Assembly: GCA_031390755.1 (NCBI GenBank)
Contig: JANMTS010000175.1
Span: 15,622-79,621, forward strand
Origin: DATMER01 sp031390755
Lineage (GTDB): Bacteria; Acidobacteriota; Thermoanaerobaculia; Multivoradales; UBA5704
Direction of reading: 5' to 3'
Length of the DNA stretch: 64,000 nucleotides
Positions 8,385 through 17,276 of the stretch are shown piece after piece. The notes under the pieces are model-generated. The model was given only the letters and a program-made list of their open reading frames with translations. It was not told the origin of the DNA and did not search any database. Every line of letters starts with the position of its first letter. The first letter of the stretch is position 1. The position numbers were made by a program, and so were the translations under genes.

Positions 8385-8627
8385 TCAGGGCTCGCCGTTA
8401 GGGTCCCAGTGACTGCCTTCCTCCTCCCATCGGAATTCCATGTCCCGACCGGAGCCTGAGTCGTCGCCTGGTAAGAGGGATGAGAACCAATTCCATAGCC
8501 GATCCAGGACACCTGCCGATTCGTGCAGTGGCTTCGGACCCACGACGCGCGGTGACGCCTCGACGACTCCGGCAGCCAGAATCACCAACGCCAGAAGCAC
8601 AAAGAGCACACGAACTCTTCGAAGCAT
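8385..8627 (-). CDS. small exported protein, unknown function
   Basis: An 80-residue protein with a clear N-terminal signal peptide or membrane anchor: MLRRVRVLFVLLALVILAAG with Ala-x-Ala-like VEAS near residue 25. The mature part is short, Trp-rich (LWNWF) and acidic near the C-terminus. A GGGGAGGGG ribosome-binding site lies directly before the ATG. It has its own terminator. Family not recognised; the position beside a TPR/zinc-motif gene is the only context. Confidence 0.6.
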   Translation of the reverse strand: MLRRVRVLFVLLALVILAAGVVEASPRVVGPKPLHESAGVLDRLWNWFSSLLPGDDSGSGRDMEFRWEEEGSHWDPNGEP

Positions 8628-8731
8628 AAAGCCCCTCCCCTGTAGCGCCTACGGAACGGCCACCGCGGCCGTGGCAGCGCCCTCCTATTGGGAAGAAGTG
8701 ACTCCATTCACGGAAAGCGGGAAAGGAGCCC

Positions 8732-9517
8732 TCAAATCAGCCCCCGGCCGTGAAGGAATTCCTCCATCAGGGCCCAAAGTCGCTCTTTGCGGTCCGTAAG
8801 CCGGTGATCGCCGTCGGCGAAAAAATGAAACTCGACCTCCGGAGCGGCGCAACGTGTCGCGAAATCCATCACGCCGGCCCACGGAACCGAAGCATCCTTC
8901 TTGCCCTGCAGGATCAGGGCGGGAGTACGGTACTGGAGCAGGAGGTTCTCATAGGAGTAGGAGCGGAGATCCTGGATCAGGCCCCAGCCGAGCTCGCAGG
9001 AGACGAGATCGTTCTCGAAGTGGATGGCGCCGGTCTCCTCCCAGCGCCGGCAACCCTCCGGACCGGCCCACGACACGAGCGCCTTCCCGAGCTCCAGAGC
9101 GGGTGCGATGTGCAGCCCGGCGCAGATCCCCTCGGGATGGAGGGCCGAGTACCAGAGAGCCGATCCGCCTCCCATCGACGAGCCCATCAGGCAGATGCGC
9201 TCGTGGCCGCGTTTCCGCAGCCAGCTGTGGACCCGGCCGATGTCCTCCAGGTTGCGGCTGAAGGTGAGCTCCCGCATCGTGCCTCCGGAGAGGCCGTGGC
9301 CCTGGAAGTCGAAGGAACAGAAGGGGATGCCGCTCTCGACGGCGCGGGCGCGAAAGAAGTCCGCCTTCTCGCCGGTCTGCGCGGAGCCGAAGCCGTGGAG
9401 ATAGAGGATGGAGAGGCCGCTCCGGCGCGACGCTGCGGGAGAGTCGAGACGAACGGTGAGATGGGAGACCTCCCGGCCGTCCTGGAGGATGGGAATCCGT
9501 TCCATGAGGACGCGCAC
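8732..9517 (-). CDS. alpha/beta hydrolase fold protein
   Basis: Serine hydrolase of the alpha/beta fold (261 aa). Visible motifs are the oxyanion region YLHGFGSAQTG (about 39-49), the nucleophile elbow GSSMGG (about 110-115, Ser nucleophile) and a late catalytic His in DGDHRLTD (about 236-243). An Asp in KKDASVPW is the likely acid. The arrangement fits small esterases or acyl-peptide-like hydrolases; the substrate is unknown. The start is GTG at 9517 or ATG at 9505; neither has a strong ribosome-binding site. It is divergent from haem O synthase with 93 bp between them. Confidence 0.8.
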   Translation of the reverse strand: MRVLMERIPILQDGREVSHLTVRLDSPAASRRSGLSILYLHGFGSAQTGEKADFFRARAVESGIPFCSFDFQGHGLSGGTMRELTFSRNLEDIGRVHSWLRKRGHERICLMGSSMGGGSALWYSALHPEGICAGLHIAPALELGKALVSWAGPEGCRRWEETGAIHFENDLVSCELGWGLIQDLRSYSYENLLLQYRTPALILQGKKDASVPWAGVMDFATRCAAPEVEFHFFADGDHRLTDRKERLWALMEEFLHGRGLI

Positions 9518-9610
9518 ACTCTGCCATCGCCGGGCCGGGGACGCAAGAGGAGGGGTTTCGCGCTAGACTTGACCGGCTCGCCCATCGAGCGGGAACTGAG
9601 ACCTTAACGC

Positions 9611-10564
9611 ATGAGCTTCAGCAAACAAGCCGCCCTGGCCTCCGATGCCGCCACTGCCGCCAATGCCGCGGGTATCGCCGCCGTTCCCGGCCCGCTGAGC
9701 CTGTCGGCCCGGCTGTCGGATCTGTCCGAGCTCGCCAAGCCGGGCATCACCCTGATGGTGGTGCTCACGACCGGGCTCGGCTTCCTGCTGGCCGAGCAGG
9801 GGAGCATCTCCTTCCTGCTGCTCGTGCATACCCTGCTCGGAACCTGCCTGGTCTCGGCCGGTGCCTCCGCCCTCAATCAGGTGATCGAGCGGGAGACGGA
9901 CGGACTGATGCGCCGCACCGCCCTGCGTCCGCTTCCGACGGGACGCATGGACCCGGACGCGGCCCTGCTCTTCGGGGTCAGTCTGGGCGTGGCGGGACTG
10001 CTGGAGCTCGCCCTGGCGGTCAACCTGCTGACGGCGCTTCTCGGAGCGGTCGCCCTCGCCGGCTACGTGTTCGTCTACACCCCGCTCAAGCGGGTCAGCT
10101 CGCTCGCCACGATCATCGGTGCGATCCCGGGCGCGATCCCTCCGATGATGGGCTGGAGCGCGGTCCGCAACGACGTGGACCTGGCCGCCTGGGTCCTGTT
10201 CGGCATCCTGTTCTTGTGGCAGATGCCCCACTTCCTGGCCATCGCCTGGCTGTGCCGCGACGACTACGGGCAGGCCGGTTTCCCCATCCTGACGGTGAAC
10301 GACCCCGAAGGCCTCCGCACGGCGCGCCAGGTGATCCTCTATGGCGCCGTCCTGATCCCAGTGAGCCTGATGCCATCCCTTCTCGGGCTCATGGGAACGG
10401 TCTACTTCGTCGGTGCGCTGGCCCTCGGCCTCATCTACTTCGGGTTCGGCGTCGGTTTTGCCCGCAGCCGCACCACCCCCATGGCGCGACGTCTGATGCT
10501 GGCTTCGGTTCTCTACTTCCCGGCCGTTCTCTTCGTGATGCTTCTGGACCGCGTTGTCTCCTGA
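9611..10564 (+). CDS. ctaB: protohaem IX farnesyltransferase (haem O synthase)
   Basis: Integral membrane UbiA-family prenyltransferase that adds farnesyl to haem B, giving haem O, the precursor of haem A. The first Asp-rich motif appears in NQVIERETDGLMRRT, followed by RPLPTGR, both hallmark CtaB/CyoE sequences. The usual family length (about 300 aa) and multiple membrane helices fit. It starts the oxidase biogenesis cluster; its stop overlaps the TTG start of the ABC ATPase by 11 nt. No separate haem A synthase (ctaA) is visible in the window. Confidence 0.93.
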   Translation: MSFSKQAALASDAATAANAAGIAAVPGPLSLSARLSDLSELAKPGITLMVVLTTGLGFLLAEQGSISFLLLVHTLLGTCLVSAGASALNQVIERETDGLMRRTALRPLPTGRMDPDAALLFGVSLGVAGLLELALAVNLLTALLGAVALAGYVFVYTPLKRVSSLATIIGAIPGAIPPMMGWSAVRNDVDLAAWVLFGILFLWQMPHFLAIAWLCRDDYGQAGFPILTVNDPEGLRTARQVILYGAVLIPVSLMPSLLGLMGTVYFVGALALGLIYFGFGVGFARSRTTPMARRLMLASVLYFPAVLFVMLLDRVVS

Positions 10565-11534
10565 ATCTTCGCAACCCGATCCTCTCACTGCCGTCGCCGT
10601 CGAGGCGCAGGGCGTCGAGTATTCGTACCGGACCCGCAAGGATGGGCTCCGGCGGGCCCTCGACGGCCCGAGCTTCAAGGTGCCGGCCGGCGAGATCTTC
10701 GGCTTCCTCGGTCCCAACGGCGGCGGGAAGACCACGCTCTTCCGCATCCTCGCGACCCTCGCCAGGCCCCAGGGCGGATGGGTGCGGGTGTTCGGGGCTG
10801 ACCTGGCCACGGAGGCCGCGGCGGTGCGCCGCCAGCTCGGCGTGGTCTTCCAGAGCCCGAGCCTCGACCTTCATCTCACGGTGCGCGAGAACCTTCTGCA
10901 CCAGGGGCATCTCTACGGCCTGAGCGGCAGCGCCCTGGCCCAGCGGATTGCCGCGGGTCTGGAGCGGTTCGGTCTGGCCGATCGGAAGGATCAACGCGCG
11001 ATGGAGCTTTCGGGAGGGCTGAGGCGCCGGGCGGAGATCGCCAAGTCGCTGCTCCACGGGCCGAAGCTGCTGCTGCTCGACGAGCCGAGCACGGGGCTCG
11101 ACCCCGGCGCACGCCGCGACCTCTGGAGCACGCTCGAAGAGCTGCGCGGGGAGGGCGTCACCGTCCTCCTCACGACCCACTTCATGGAAGAGGCCGACCG
11201 GTGCGACCGGCTGGCGCTCATCGACCGCGGCAAGCTGGTGGGGGAGGGGAGCCCGGCCGCTCTGAAAGAAGAGATCGGCGGCGACGTGATCACGCTGGGC
11301 GGTCCAGATGGCGATGCGCTCGCCCGGGATCTCGCGGCGCGCTTCCCGGACCTCCGGCCGCAGGTGCGCGACGGCGCTGTACGCCTGGAGCAGGACAAGG
11401 GGCATGAGCTGATCGCCAGGCTGATCGAAGCCTTTCCGGGCCGGGTCGACTCGGTGACCGTGGCCCGGCCGACCCTGGAGGACGTCTTCCTCCAGCGGAC
11501 GGGACGCCGGTTGTATGGAGGCGACGAGCCATGA
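10554..11534 (+). CDS. ABC transporter ATP-binding protein
   Basis: Cytoplasmic ATPase of an ABC-2 type exporter. Walker A is GPNGGGKTT (53-61), the signature is LSGG followed by LRRRAEIAKSL, Walker B is LLLLDEPSTGLD and the switch His is in LLTTHFMEEADRC. The C-terminal third (about 240-326) is the extension usual in drug or polymer exporters. TTG at 10554 overlaps the ctaB stop, and the gene's own stop overlaps the permease start by 4 nt, so translation is probably coupled. Lying between ctaB and a sco gene, it may serve oxidase biogenesis (haem or metal handling), although substrate cannot be read from sequence. Confidence 0.9.
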   Translation: MSPESSQPDPLTAVAVEAQGVEYSYRTRKDGLRRALDGPSFKVPAGEIFGFLGPNGGGKTTLFRILATLARPQGGWVRVFGADLATEAAAVRRQLGVVFQSPSLDLHLTVRENLLHQGHLYGLSGSALAQRIAAGLERFGLADRKDQRAMELSGGLRRRAEIAKSLLHGPKLLLLDEPSTGLDPGARRDLWSTLEELRGEGVTVLLTTHFMEEADRCDRLALIDRGKLVGEGSPAALKEEIGGDVITLGGPDGDALARDLAARFPDLRPQVRDGAVRLEQDKGHELIARLIEAFPGRVDSVTVARPTLEDVFLQRTGRRLYGGDEP

Positions 11535-12313
11535 GCCTCGCGGTGTTCACCCTGTGGCGGCGGGAGCTGGTCCGTTTCTTCCGACAGCCCAGCCGGATCG
11601 CCGGAGCGGCGGGCTCGCCCCTCATCTTCTGGATTCTGATCGGCAGCGGGCTCTCGGGCTCCTTCCGGCTCCCGGGCGGCCCGGCGGACGTCAGCTACCT
11701 GGAGTACTTCTATCCCGGCACCATGGTGTTGGTGGTCCTGTTCGCCGCGATCTTCTCGACCATCTCGGTGATCGAGGACCGCAACCTGGGCTTCCTCCAG
11801 GGCGTCCTGGTGGCGCCGGTGTCTCGCGCGGCCATCGCCGGCGGCAAGGTGCTGGGCGGCGCGACGATCGCCTGGCTCCAGGCCCTGGTCTTCCTGGCCA
11901 TGGCGCCGCTCTCGGGCATCCACCTCACCGTCACCTCGGCGCTGCTGTCGGCGGCCGTGCTGGCGGTCCTCGGGATCGCCCTGACCTCCGTGGGCTTCGC
12001 GTTCGCGTGGCGGGTGGACTCCGTGCAGGGCTTCCACGCGGTGATGAACCTTCTGCTGGTGCCGATGTGGCTGCTGTCCGGGGCGTTCTTTCCGCCGTCG
12101 GGCGCGCCGCCCTGGCTGGCGATGCTGATGCGGCTGAATCCGCTCACCTACGGCGTCGCCGCCTTGCGCTGGGCTCTCTATGGGGAAGCCGCTCCCATGG
12201 GCACGGGCATGCCCGGACCCCAGGCCGCGATCGTGGTCACCGCGCTGGTCGCGGTGGCGGCCTTCGGATTTGACCTGCTGGCCATGCGCGGGAGCCGGGG
12301 GCGGGCGGAGTGA
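11531..12313 (+). CDS. ABC-2 type transporter permease
   Basis: Membrane subunit paired with the preceding ATPase. The 260-residue protein has six hydrophobic segments typical of ABC-2 permeases. It carries the family stretch NLLLVPMWLLSGAFFP before the last helices and FLQGVLVAPVSR after helix 2. It shares 4 nt with the ATPase gene and 4 nt (GTGA) with the following sco gene, making a single translationally coupled unit. Confidence 0.88.
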   Translation: MSLAVFTLWRRELVRFFRQPSRIAGAAGSPLIFWILIGSGLSGSFRLPGGPADVSYLEYFYPGTMVLVVLFAAIFSTISVIEDRNLGFLQGVLVAPVSRAAIAGGKVLGGATIAWLQALVFLAMAPLSGIHLTVTSALLSAAVLAVLGIALTSVGFAFAWRVDSVQGFHAVMNLLLVPMWLLSGAFFPPSGAPPWLAMLMRLNPLTYGVAALRWALYGEAAPMGTGMPGPQAAIVVTALVAVAAFGFDLLAMRGSRGRAE

Positions 12314-12936
12314 GCGTTCCGATGCGGCGCCGGCTGCTCTGGGGATTCCTGGTGGCGGCTCTGCTGGCGGTCGGAGTGGCGGCGATATACCAGTTCATGA
12401 ATCGGCCGGAGCCGCTTCCGGTCCTCGGCCATGCGCCCGAGATGGCGCTGACCAATCGGGATGGCCGGCTGGTTCGCCTCGCCGATCTTCAAGGCATGCC
12501 GTGGGTGGCCACCTTCGTGTTCACCCGCTGCCCGGCGTCCTGTCCCATGATCACCGCCCGGGTAGCCCGGCTGGACAAGGCCCTGCCAGCGGACCTGCCG
12601 GTCCGGTTCGTCTCCGTCAGTGTCGATCCAGACTACGACACGCCGGAGGTTCTCCAGCGCTATGCGGAGAGCTTCCAGGCGCCGGAGCGCTGGCTGTTCC
12701 TGACGGGTGGACGGGACGAGGTGCGCCGGATCTGCGTCGAAGGCTTCAAGCTCGGGTTGGACATGAATCCTGCTCCGGCTCCCGACGGGGCGCCCGCCAA
12801 CATCGAGCCGATCCTCCACAGCACCCGCCTCGTCCTGGTCGACGGCCAGGGCGACATCCGCGGCTACTACGAGGCGTTCGACGAAGCCTCGACGGCGAAG
12901 CTCAAGCAGGACATTCTGGCGCTGGCTGGCCTCTGA
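12310..12936 (+). CDS. Sco1/SenC-family copper chaperone or thiol protein
   Basis: Membrane-anchored thioredoxin-fold protein that helps build the CuA site of cytochrome oxidase subunit II. It has one N-terminal anchor (about 8-28), the copper-binding CPASC motif (Cys74, Cys78) and the third ligand His170 in LHSTRLVL. The length (208 aa) is normal. GTG at 12310 overlaps the permease stop; ATG at 12322 is an alternative. It lies directly upstream of the oxidase structural genes, which supports the CuA role. Confidence 0.9.
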   Translation: MSVPMRRRLLWGFLVAALLAVGVAAIYQFMNRPEPLPVLGHAPEMALTNRDGRLVRLADLQGMPWVATFVFTRCPASCPMITARVARLDKALPADLPVRFVSVSVDPDYDTPEVLQRYAESFQAPERWLFLTGGRDEVRRICVEGFKLGLDMNPAPAPDGAPANIEPILHSTRLVLVDGQGDIRGYYEAFDEASTAKLKQDILALAGL

Positions 12937-12981
12937 CGCGAGGGCGATCCCTACGCCGCGGCGCGACGTGGATCTTCTCCC

Positions 12982-13011
12982 TTGCTACCTCGGAACCTGC
13001 TGTCGTAGACT
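12982..13011 (+). promoter_or_regulatory. possible promoter of the cytochrome oxidase operon
   Basis: TTGCTA (12982-12987) and TAGACT (13006-13011) are 18 bp apart in the 204-bp gap before ctaD, each matching four of six consensus positions. The assignment is weak and rests on position plus spacing. Confidence 0.3.
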
Positions 13012-13140
13012 CAGGCGTCTTTCACGGGACAAGCGTAGTCATCATGAGTTTCAGGGATGCAGAGAAGGCCGGGCGGGGCGCTATCGGTGCGTCTCCTCCG
13101 AGCTTGCCGGTCCGGACCAGAGGTCGGAGGAACGCAGACG

Positions 13141-14904
13141 ATGGCACTAGTCGACGAGCATGCGCCTCACGCAGTCGGTCACGCCGATGACCATCACGAA
13201 TTAGGCTTCTGGGAGAAGTACGTCTTCTCCCAGGACCACAAAGTGATCGGCATTCAGTATGCCTTCACTTCGCTGTTGTTCCTCTTCTTCGGCTTCACCT
13301 TGATGATGTTCATGCGCTGGCAGCTTGCCTTTCCGGGCAGGCCGCTGCCGATCCTGGGCAAGATCTTCGGGCAGACGTTCGCGCCCGGCGGGATCATGCT
13401 GCCCGAGCTGTACAACCAGCTCGGCGCCATGCACGGCACCATCATGGTCTTCCTGGGGATCGTGCCGCTCGCGGTCGGCGCCTTCGGAAACTACCTGGTG
13501 CCGCTCCAGATCGGTGCGCCCGACATGGCGTTCCCGAAGCTCAACATGGCGAGCTACTGGACGTACTTCATCGGCGGCGTGCTGATGCTGGGCAGCTTCT
13601 TCGCTCCGGGCGGGGCGGCCAGCTCGGGCTGGACCTCCTACCCGCCGCTGTCGAACCTCGCCGGCGCCGGCCAGACGGTCTGGCTCTTCGGCATGCTGGC
13701 GCTGATCATCTCGTCCCTTCTGGGATCGACGAACTTCATCGTGACCATCGTCCAGCTCCGGGCTCCGGGCCTGACCTGGATGCGGCTGCCGTTCTTCGTC
13801 TGGGCGCAGTTCGTGACCTCGTTCCTGCTGCTGCTGGCCTTCCCGGCCCTGCAGGCGGCGGCCGTGCTCCAGATGATGGACCGCATCTTCGGCACCAGCT
13901 TCTTCCTGCCGAGCGGCCTCGTGGTCTCGGGCCAGGTGCTGGAGGTCTCCGGCGGCGGCAGCCCGCTGCTGTGGCAGCACCTGTTCTGGTTCCTGGCGCA
14001 CCCCGAGGTGTACGTTCTGATCCTGCCGGCGTTCGGCATCATCGCCGAGGTGATCGCGAACAACACCCGCAAGCCGCTGTGGGGCTACAAGTCGATGGTC
14101 TACTCCATCAGCTTCCTCGGCTTCATGTCGTTCATCGTGTGGGCGCACCACATGTTCATGACCGGCATGGGCACGGTGATGAGCACCTTCTTCCAGACGA
14201 CGACGATGATCATCTCGATCCCGTCGGTGGTCGTGCTGACGGCGCTCATCATCTCGCTCTGGGGCGGCTCGATCCGGTTCAACACGCCGATGCTGTTCGC
14301 GCTGGCGTTCCTGCCGATGTTCGCGATCGGGGGTCTGACGGGCCTGCCGCTCGGCCTCGCGCCGACGGACATCCACCTGCACGACACCTACTACGTCATC
14401 GGCCACTTCCACTACGTGGTGGCGCCCGGCACCATCTTCGCGATGTTCGCGGGCATCTACTACTGGTTCCCGAAGCTGACCGGCAGGAAGATGAGCGAGC
14501 TTCTGGGGAAGCTCCACTTCTGGTCCTCGTTCCTGTTCATCAACGGCGTGTTCATGCCGATGTTCATCCAGGGTCTGGCCGGTGTGTCGCGGCGCCTCTA
14601 TGACGGCGGCATGGCGTACTCCCACGCCCAGGATGTCCTGCACTGGAACAAGGTGATGTCGATGTCGGCCTGGGGCCTCGCCCTGGCCCAACTGCCCTTC
14701 ATCATCAACCTGTTCTGGAGCATGGCCAAGGGCAAGAAGGTCGGAGACAACTACTGGGACGCCACGACGCTGGAGTGGGCGGCCACGACCTCGCCGCCGC
14801 TCGCGCACGGCAACTTCGCGGAGATCCCGACCGTGGTGCGCGGACCCTACGACTACAGCCTGCCCGGCGCGCCCGTGGACTTCGTGCCGCAGCACCGGGG
14901 CTAG
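13141..14904 (+). CDS. ctaD: cytochrome c oxidase subunit I (haem-copper, A1-like)
   Basis: Catalytic subunit of an aa3-type oxidase (587 aa), reducing O2 to water and pumping protons. The low-spin haem/CuB region reads HPEVY (the crosslinking His and Tyr, and the Glu of A1 enzymes), then the HH pair in WAHHMF. The haem a3/a ligands are in HDTYYVIGHFHYV. The N-terminal haem ligand is in GAMHGTIM. ATG at 13141 is chosen because GGAGG lies ten bases upstream and MALVDEHAPHAVGH fits known N-termini; the frame is open to 13057. Subunits III and IV follow with gaps of 12 and 16 bp. Confidence 0.94.
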   Translation: MALVDEHAPHAVGHADDHHELGFWEKYVFSQDHKVIGIQYAFTSLLFLFFGFTLMMFMRWQLAFPGRPLPILGKIFGQTFAPGGIMLPELYNQLGAMHGTIMVFLGIVPLAVGAFGNYLVPLQIGAPDMAFPKLNMASYWTYFIGGVLMLGSFFAPGGAASSGWTSYPPLSNLAGAGQTVWLFGMLALIISSLLGSTNFIVTIVQLRAPGLTWMRLPFFVWAQFVTSFLLLLAFPALQAAAVLQMMDRIFGTSFFLPSGLVVSGQVLEVSGGGSPLLWQHLFWFLAHPEVYVLILPAFGIIAEVIANNTRKPLWGYKSMVYSISFLGFMSFIVWAHHMFMTGMGTVMSTFFQTTTMIISIPSVVVLTALIISLWGGSIRFNTPMLFALAFLPMFAIGGLTGLPLGLAPTDIHLHDTYYVIGHFHYVVAPGTIFAMFAGIYYWFPKLTGRKMSELLGKLHFWSSFLFINGVFMPMFIQGLAGVSRRLYDGGMAYSHAQDVLHWNKVMSMSAWGLALAQLPFIINLFWSMAKGKKVGDNYWDATTLEWAATTSPPLAHGNFAEIPTVVRGPYDYSLPGAPVDFVPQHRG

Positions 14905-14916
14905 AGAGGAACGGAC

Positions 14917-15510
14917 ATGGAGATTCCCTATACCTCAGAGACGCGCCCCGACACCGGGCTGTACAACGCGAAGCTGGGCATCTGGCTGTTCCTCGCTTCG
15001 GAGGTCATGCTCTTCGGCGCGCTGTTCTCGTCGTACATCCTGCTGCGCACCGGCGCGCCGGTCTGGCCGCATGGACGCGACCTCGGTCTGAACGTGCCGC
15101 TGGCCACGCTCAACACGATGATCCTGATCGGCTCGTCCGTGACGATCCTCCTCTCCTGGGTGTCCCTGCGGCTCCACGACGTGAAGAAGTTCCGCCTGTA
15201 CATGGGCCTCACCCTCCTGTGCAGCCTGGGCTTCCTGGTCATCAAGTACTTCGAGTACATGGAGAAGATCCACCACGGCCACCTGCCGAGCTTCAACACC
15301 TTCTTCGCCATCTACTTCACGTTGACCGGCCTTCACGGCCTGCACGTGATCGGCGGCATGGTGGTCAACGGCTACCTCTGGGGGCCGGGCCTGAAGCTCT
15401 GGCACAAGGATCCCCAGCGGTTCACCAACCGGGTCGAGGTCGCGGGCCTCTACTGGCATTTCGTCGACCTGGTGTGGATCTTCCTGTTCCCAACCCTCTA
15501 CCTGCTGTAG
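14917..15510 (+). CDS. ctaE: cytochrome c oxidase subunit III
   Basis: Membrane subunit III (197 aa), the short five-helix form common in bacteria. Visible signature: KLGIWLFLASEVMLFGALFS near residue 18, the conserved E in HGHLPSFNTFFAIYFTLTG, and HGLHVIGG. The C-terminal YWHFVDLVWIFLFP is the family hallmark. It stabilises subunit I and supports proton uptake in related enzymes. It is in the same operon as subunit I, 12 bp downstream. Confidence 0.93.
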   Translation: MEIPYTSETRPDTGLYNAKLGIWLFLASEVMLFGALFSSYILLRTGAPVWPHGRDLGLNVPLATLNTMILIGSSVTILLSWVSLRLHDVKKFRLYMGLTLLCSLGFLVIKYFEYMEKIHHGHLPSFNTFFAIYFTLTGLHGLHVIGGMVVNGYLWGPGLKLWHKDPQRFTNRVEVAGLYWHFVDLVWIFLFPTLYLL

Positions 15511-15526
15511 GCCTCGGGAGGACGAG

Positions 15527-15832
15527 ATGTCGCAGACGCACGATGTCGAGACGATCCGCAAGGAGACGAAGACCTACATCAAGGTCTTCCTCTCGCTGGC
15601 GGTGCTGACGGTCCTCACCGTGGCGGTCAGCTACTTCCACATGCCGCCGGTCGCGGCGATCGGGGTCGCTCTTCTGATCGCGAGCTTCAAGGCGTCGCTC
15701 GTGGCCGGTTTCTTCATGCACCTGTCCCACGAGAAGAAGCTGATCTATTGGATTCTGCTGCTGACCGTGGCCTTCTTCCTCGTGCTGCTGGTCTGGCCGT
15801 CGCTCAACATGTGGAACCAGAGGGATCTATGA
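15527..15832 (+). CDS. cytochrome c oxidase subunit IV (prokaryotic type)
   Basis: A 101-residue membrane protein with three predicted helices. The pattern KVFLSLAVLTVLTVAVSYF, then IGVALLIASFKASLVAGFFMHL and FFLVLLVWP, is typical of the COX4-like prokaryotic family. Its stop codon overlaps the next start by 4 nt (ATGA). Its exact function in bacterial oxidases is unclear; it is considered a structural subunit. Confidence 0.88.
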   Translation: MSQTHDVETIRKETKTYIKVFLSLAVLTVLTVAVSYFHMPPVAAIGVALLIASFKASLVAGFFMHLSHEKKLIYWILLLTVAFFLVLLVWPSLNMWNQRDL

Positions 15833-16044
15833 GCCTCTCGCTCCGGTCGTTCCACCTGTTTTTCATTGCAGCCTCCGTCGCCCTGTCGGTGATGGTGGGA
15901 GTGTGGGGCGTCCAGGGCTGGATGGCGACGAAGCAGTCGGGGGATCTCTCTCTCGGCGGTTTCTTCTTTGTGGCCGCCGTCGTGCTTTCCGTCTACGGGC
16001 TCAAGGTACGAAGGAAGCTCCGCGACCTGGATTCCGAGGACTAG
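15829..16044 (+). CDS. small two-helix membrane protein of the oxidase operon
   Basis: The 71-residue product has two hydrophobic segments (about 8-28 and 43-60) and a charged C-terminus (VRRKLRDLDSED). ATG at 15829 overlaps the subunit IV stop, so it is translated from the oxidase mRNA; the frame's longer upstream extension is not needed. No family was recognised. Co-location suggests an accessory or assembly role. Confidence 0.7.
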   Translation: MSLSLRSFHLFFIAASVALSVMVGVWGVQGWMATKQSGDLSLGGFFFVAAVVLSVYGLKVRRKLRDLDSED

Positions 16045-16057
16045 GAGGAGGCTGGCC

Positions 16058-16342
16058 ATGCGGAACCTAGGATCGATCTCCAGGATGTCGGGCGCGGCGG
16101 CTGTGGCGTTGGCTCTGGCCCTGCCGCAGATCGCCTCGGCGTGCGCGACCTGCTTCGGTGCGGCGGACGCTCCGATGACCAAGGGAATGAACAACGCCAT
16201 TCTGATGCTCATCGGCGTGGTGGGTATTGTCTACGTCGGGATCGGCAAGGTGGTCCTCGATTTCCGGCGGCGCTCCAGGCGCATTGCCGAGAACGAGCGG
16301 CCCCAGCCCCAACTGCGCGTCATTCGCGGAGAGAAAGAGTGA
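16058..16342 (+). CDS. small membrane protein with CATCFG motif, oxidase-linked
   Basis: The chosen start is ATG at 16058 with AGGAGGAG upstream (95 aa). An N-terminal signal/anchor ends in ASA, then comes CATCFGAADAPMTKGMNNAI (about 28-47), a second helix (about 48-68) and a basic tail. CATC spacing could bind a metal or form a disulfide, but CxxC is not followed by His, so it is not a haem c site. The stop overlaps the subunit II start (TGATG). No named family is assigned. The gene lies immediately upstream of the CuA subunit, which makes a copper or redox assembly role plausible. Confidence 0.68.
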   Translation: MRNLGSISRMSGAAAVALALALPQIASACATCFGAADAPMTKGMNNAILMLIGVVGIVYVGIGKVVLDFRRRSRRIAENERPQPQLRVIRGEKE

Positions 16343-17229
16343 TGCAGACGACAAACTACGGTCTCAATCTTTACCTTCCCGAGGCGGCGTCCACTCATGC
16401 GACGCAACTCGACAATCTGACGGCGCTGGTTCACTGGTTCATGCTGGCGATGTTCGTGGGCTGGGGCCTCTTCTTCGTCTACACCCTGTTCCGCTTCCGC
16501 AAGGGGCGCAACCCGGTGGCTAGCTACGAAGGAGCCAAAGGCCACTTCTCGACCTATGGTGAGGCCGGAATCGTGCTGGTGGAGGTCATCCTGCTGGTCG
16601 CCTTCGCCGTGCCGATCTGGGCGAACCGGGTCAACGACCTGCCGGCGGAATCCGAAGCCGTTGTCGTCCGGGTCGTTGGCGAGCAGTTCGCCTGGAACGT
16701 TCACTATCCCGGTCCGGATGGCGTTTTCGGCCGGACCGATGTGAAGCTGATCCAGACCGGGACGAATCCTCTGGGAATCGACCGCACCGACTCGGCGGCC
16801 CAGGACGACATCACGACGATCAACCAACTGCACCTGCCGGTCGATCGCAAGGTGCTGATCCATCTGAGCAGCAAGGACGTGATCCACAGCCTCTACCTGC
16901 CTCAGATGCGGGTGAAGCAGGACGCGATCCCGGGAATGGTCATCCCGATCTGGTTCGAGGCCTCCAAGGTGACGCCGGAGGAGAACACTCTGCCCGGCTG
17001 CGCCGTCGGCTCGAAGTGCTGGGAGATCGCCTGCGCCCAGCTCTGCGGAATCACCCACTACCGCATGCGCGGCTTCTACCAGATTCACGACGCGGCCGGC
17101 TATGAGAAGTGGCTGGCTGACAACGCCCCGGCCCCTGCGGTTATGGCAGCTCCTGTAGTTCCGGTGGCTCCGGCCACGACGGAGCCGGCGCCTGCTGACG
17201 CGCCTACTGCCGGAGCTCCCACCCCGTAA
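16342..17229 (+). CDS. ctaC: cytochrome c oxidase subunit II (CuA subunit)
   Basis: CuA-bearing subunit (295 aa) that takes electrons from cytochrome c. Two N-terminal helices (about 28-50 and 72-94) precede a periplasmic cupredoxin domain. CuA ligands are His182 (VIHSLYLP) and Cys231, Cys235, His239 and Met242. The usual Glu between the cysteines is Gln233 (CAQLC). An additional Cys220/Cys226 pair lies just before the site. There is no fused cytochrome c domain; instead an Ala/Pro-rich tail (about 262-295) ends the protein. The start overlaps the previous stop. Gene order I-III-IV-small-small-II differs from the common II-I order. Confidence 0.93.
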   Translation: MQTTNYGLNLYLPEAASTHATQLDNLTALVHWFMLAMFVGWGLFFVYTLFRFRKGRNPVASYEGAKGHFSTYGEAGIVLVEVILLVAFAVPIWANRVNDLPAESEAVVVRVVGEQFAWNVHYPGPDGVFGRTDVKLIQTGTNPLGIDRTDSAAQDDITTINQLHLPVDRKVLIHLSSKDVIHSLYLPQMRVKQDAIPGMVIPIWFEASKVTPEENTLPGCAVGSKCWEIACAQLCGITHYRMRGFYQIHDAAGYEKWLADNAPAPAVMAAPVVPVAPATTEPAPADAPTAGAPTP

Positions 17230-17276
17230 GGCCTTCTTCCCTCCTCCGGCCCGCGCCCGGGGGAGGGAGACTCCGC

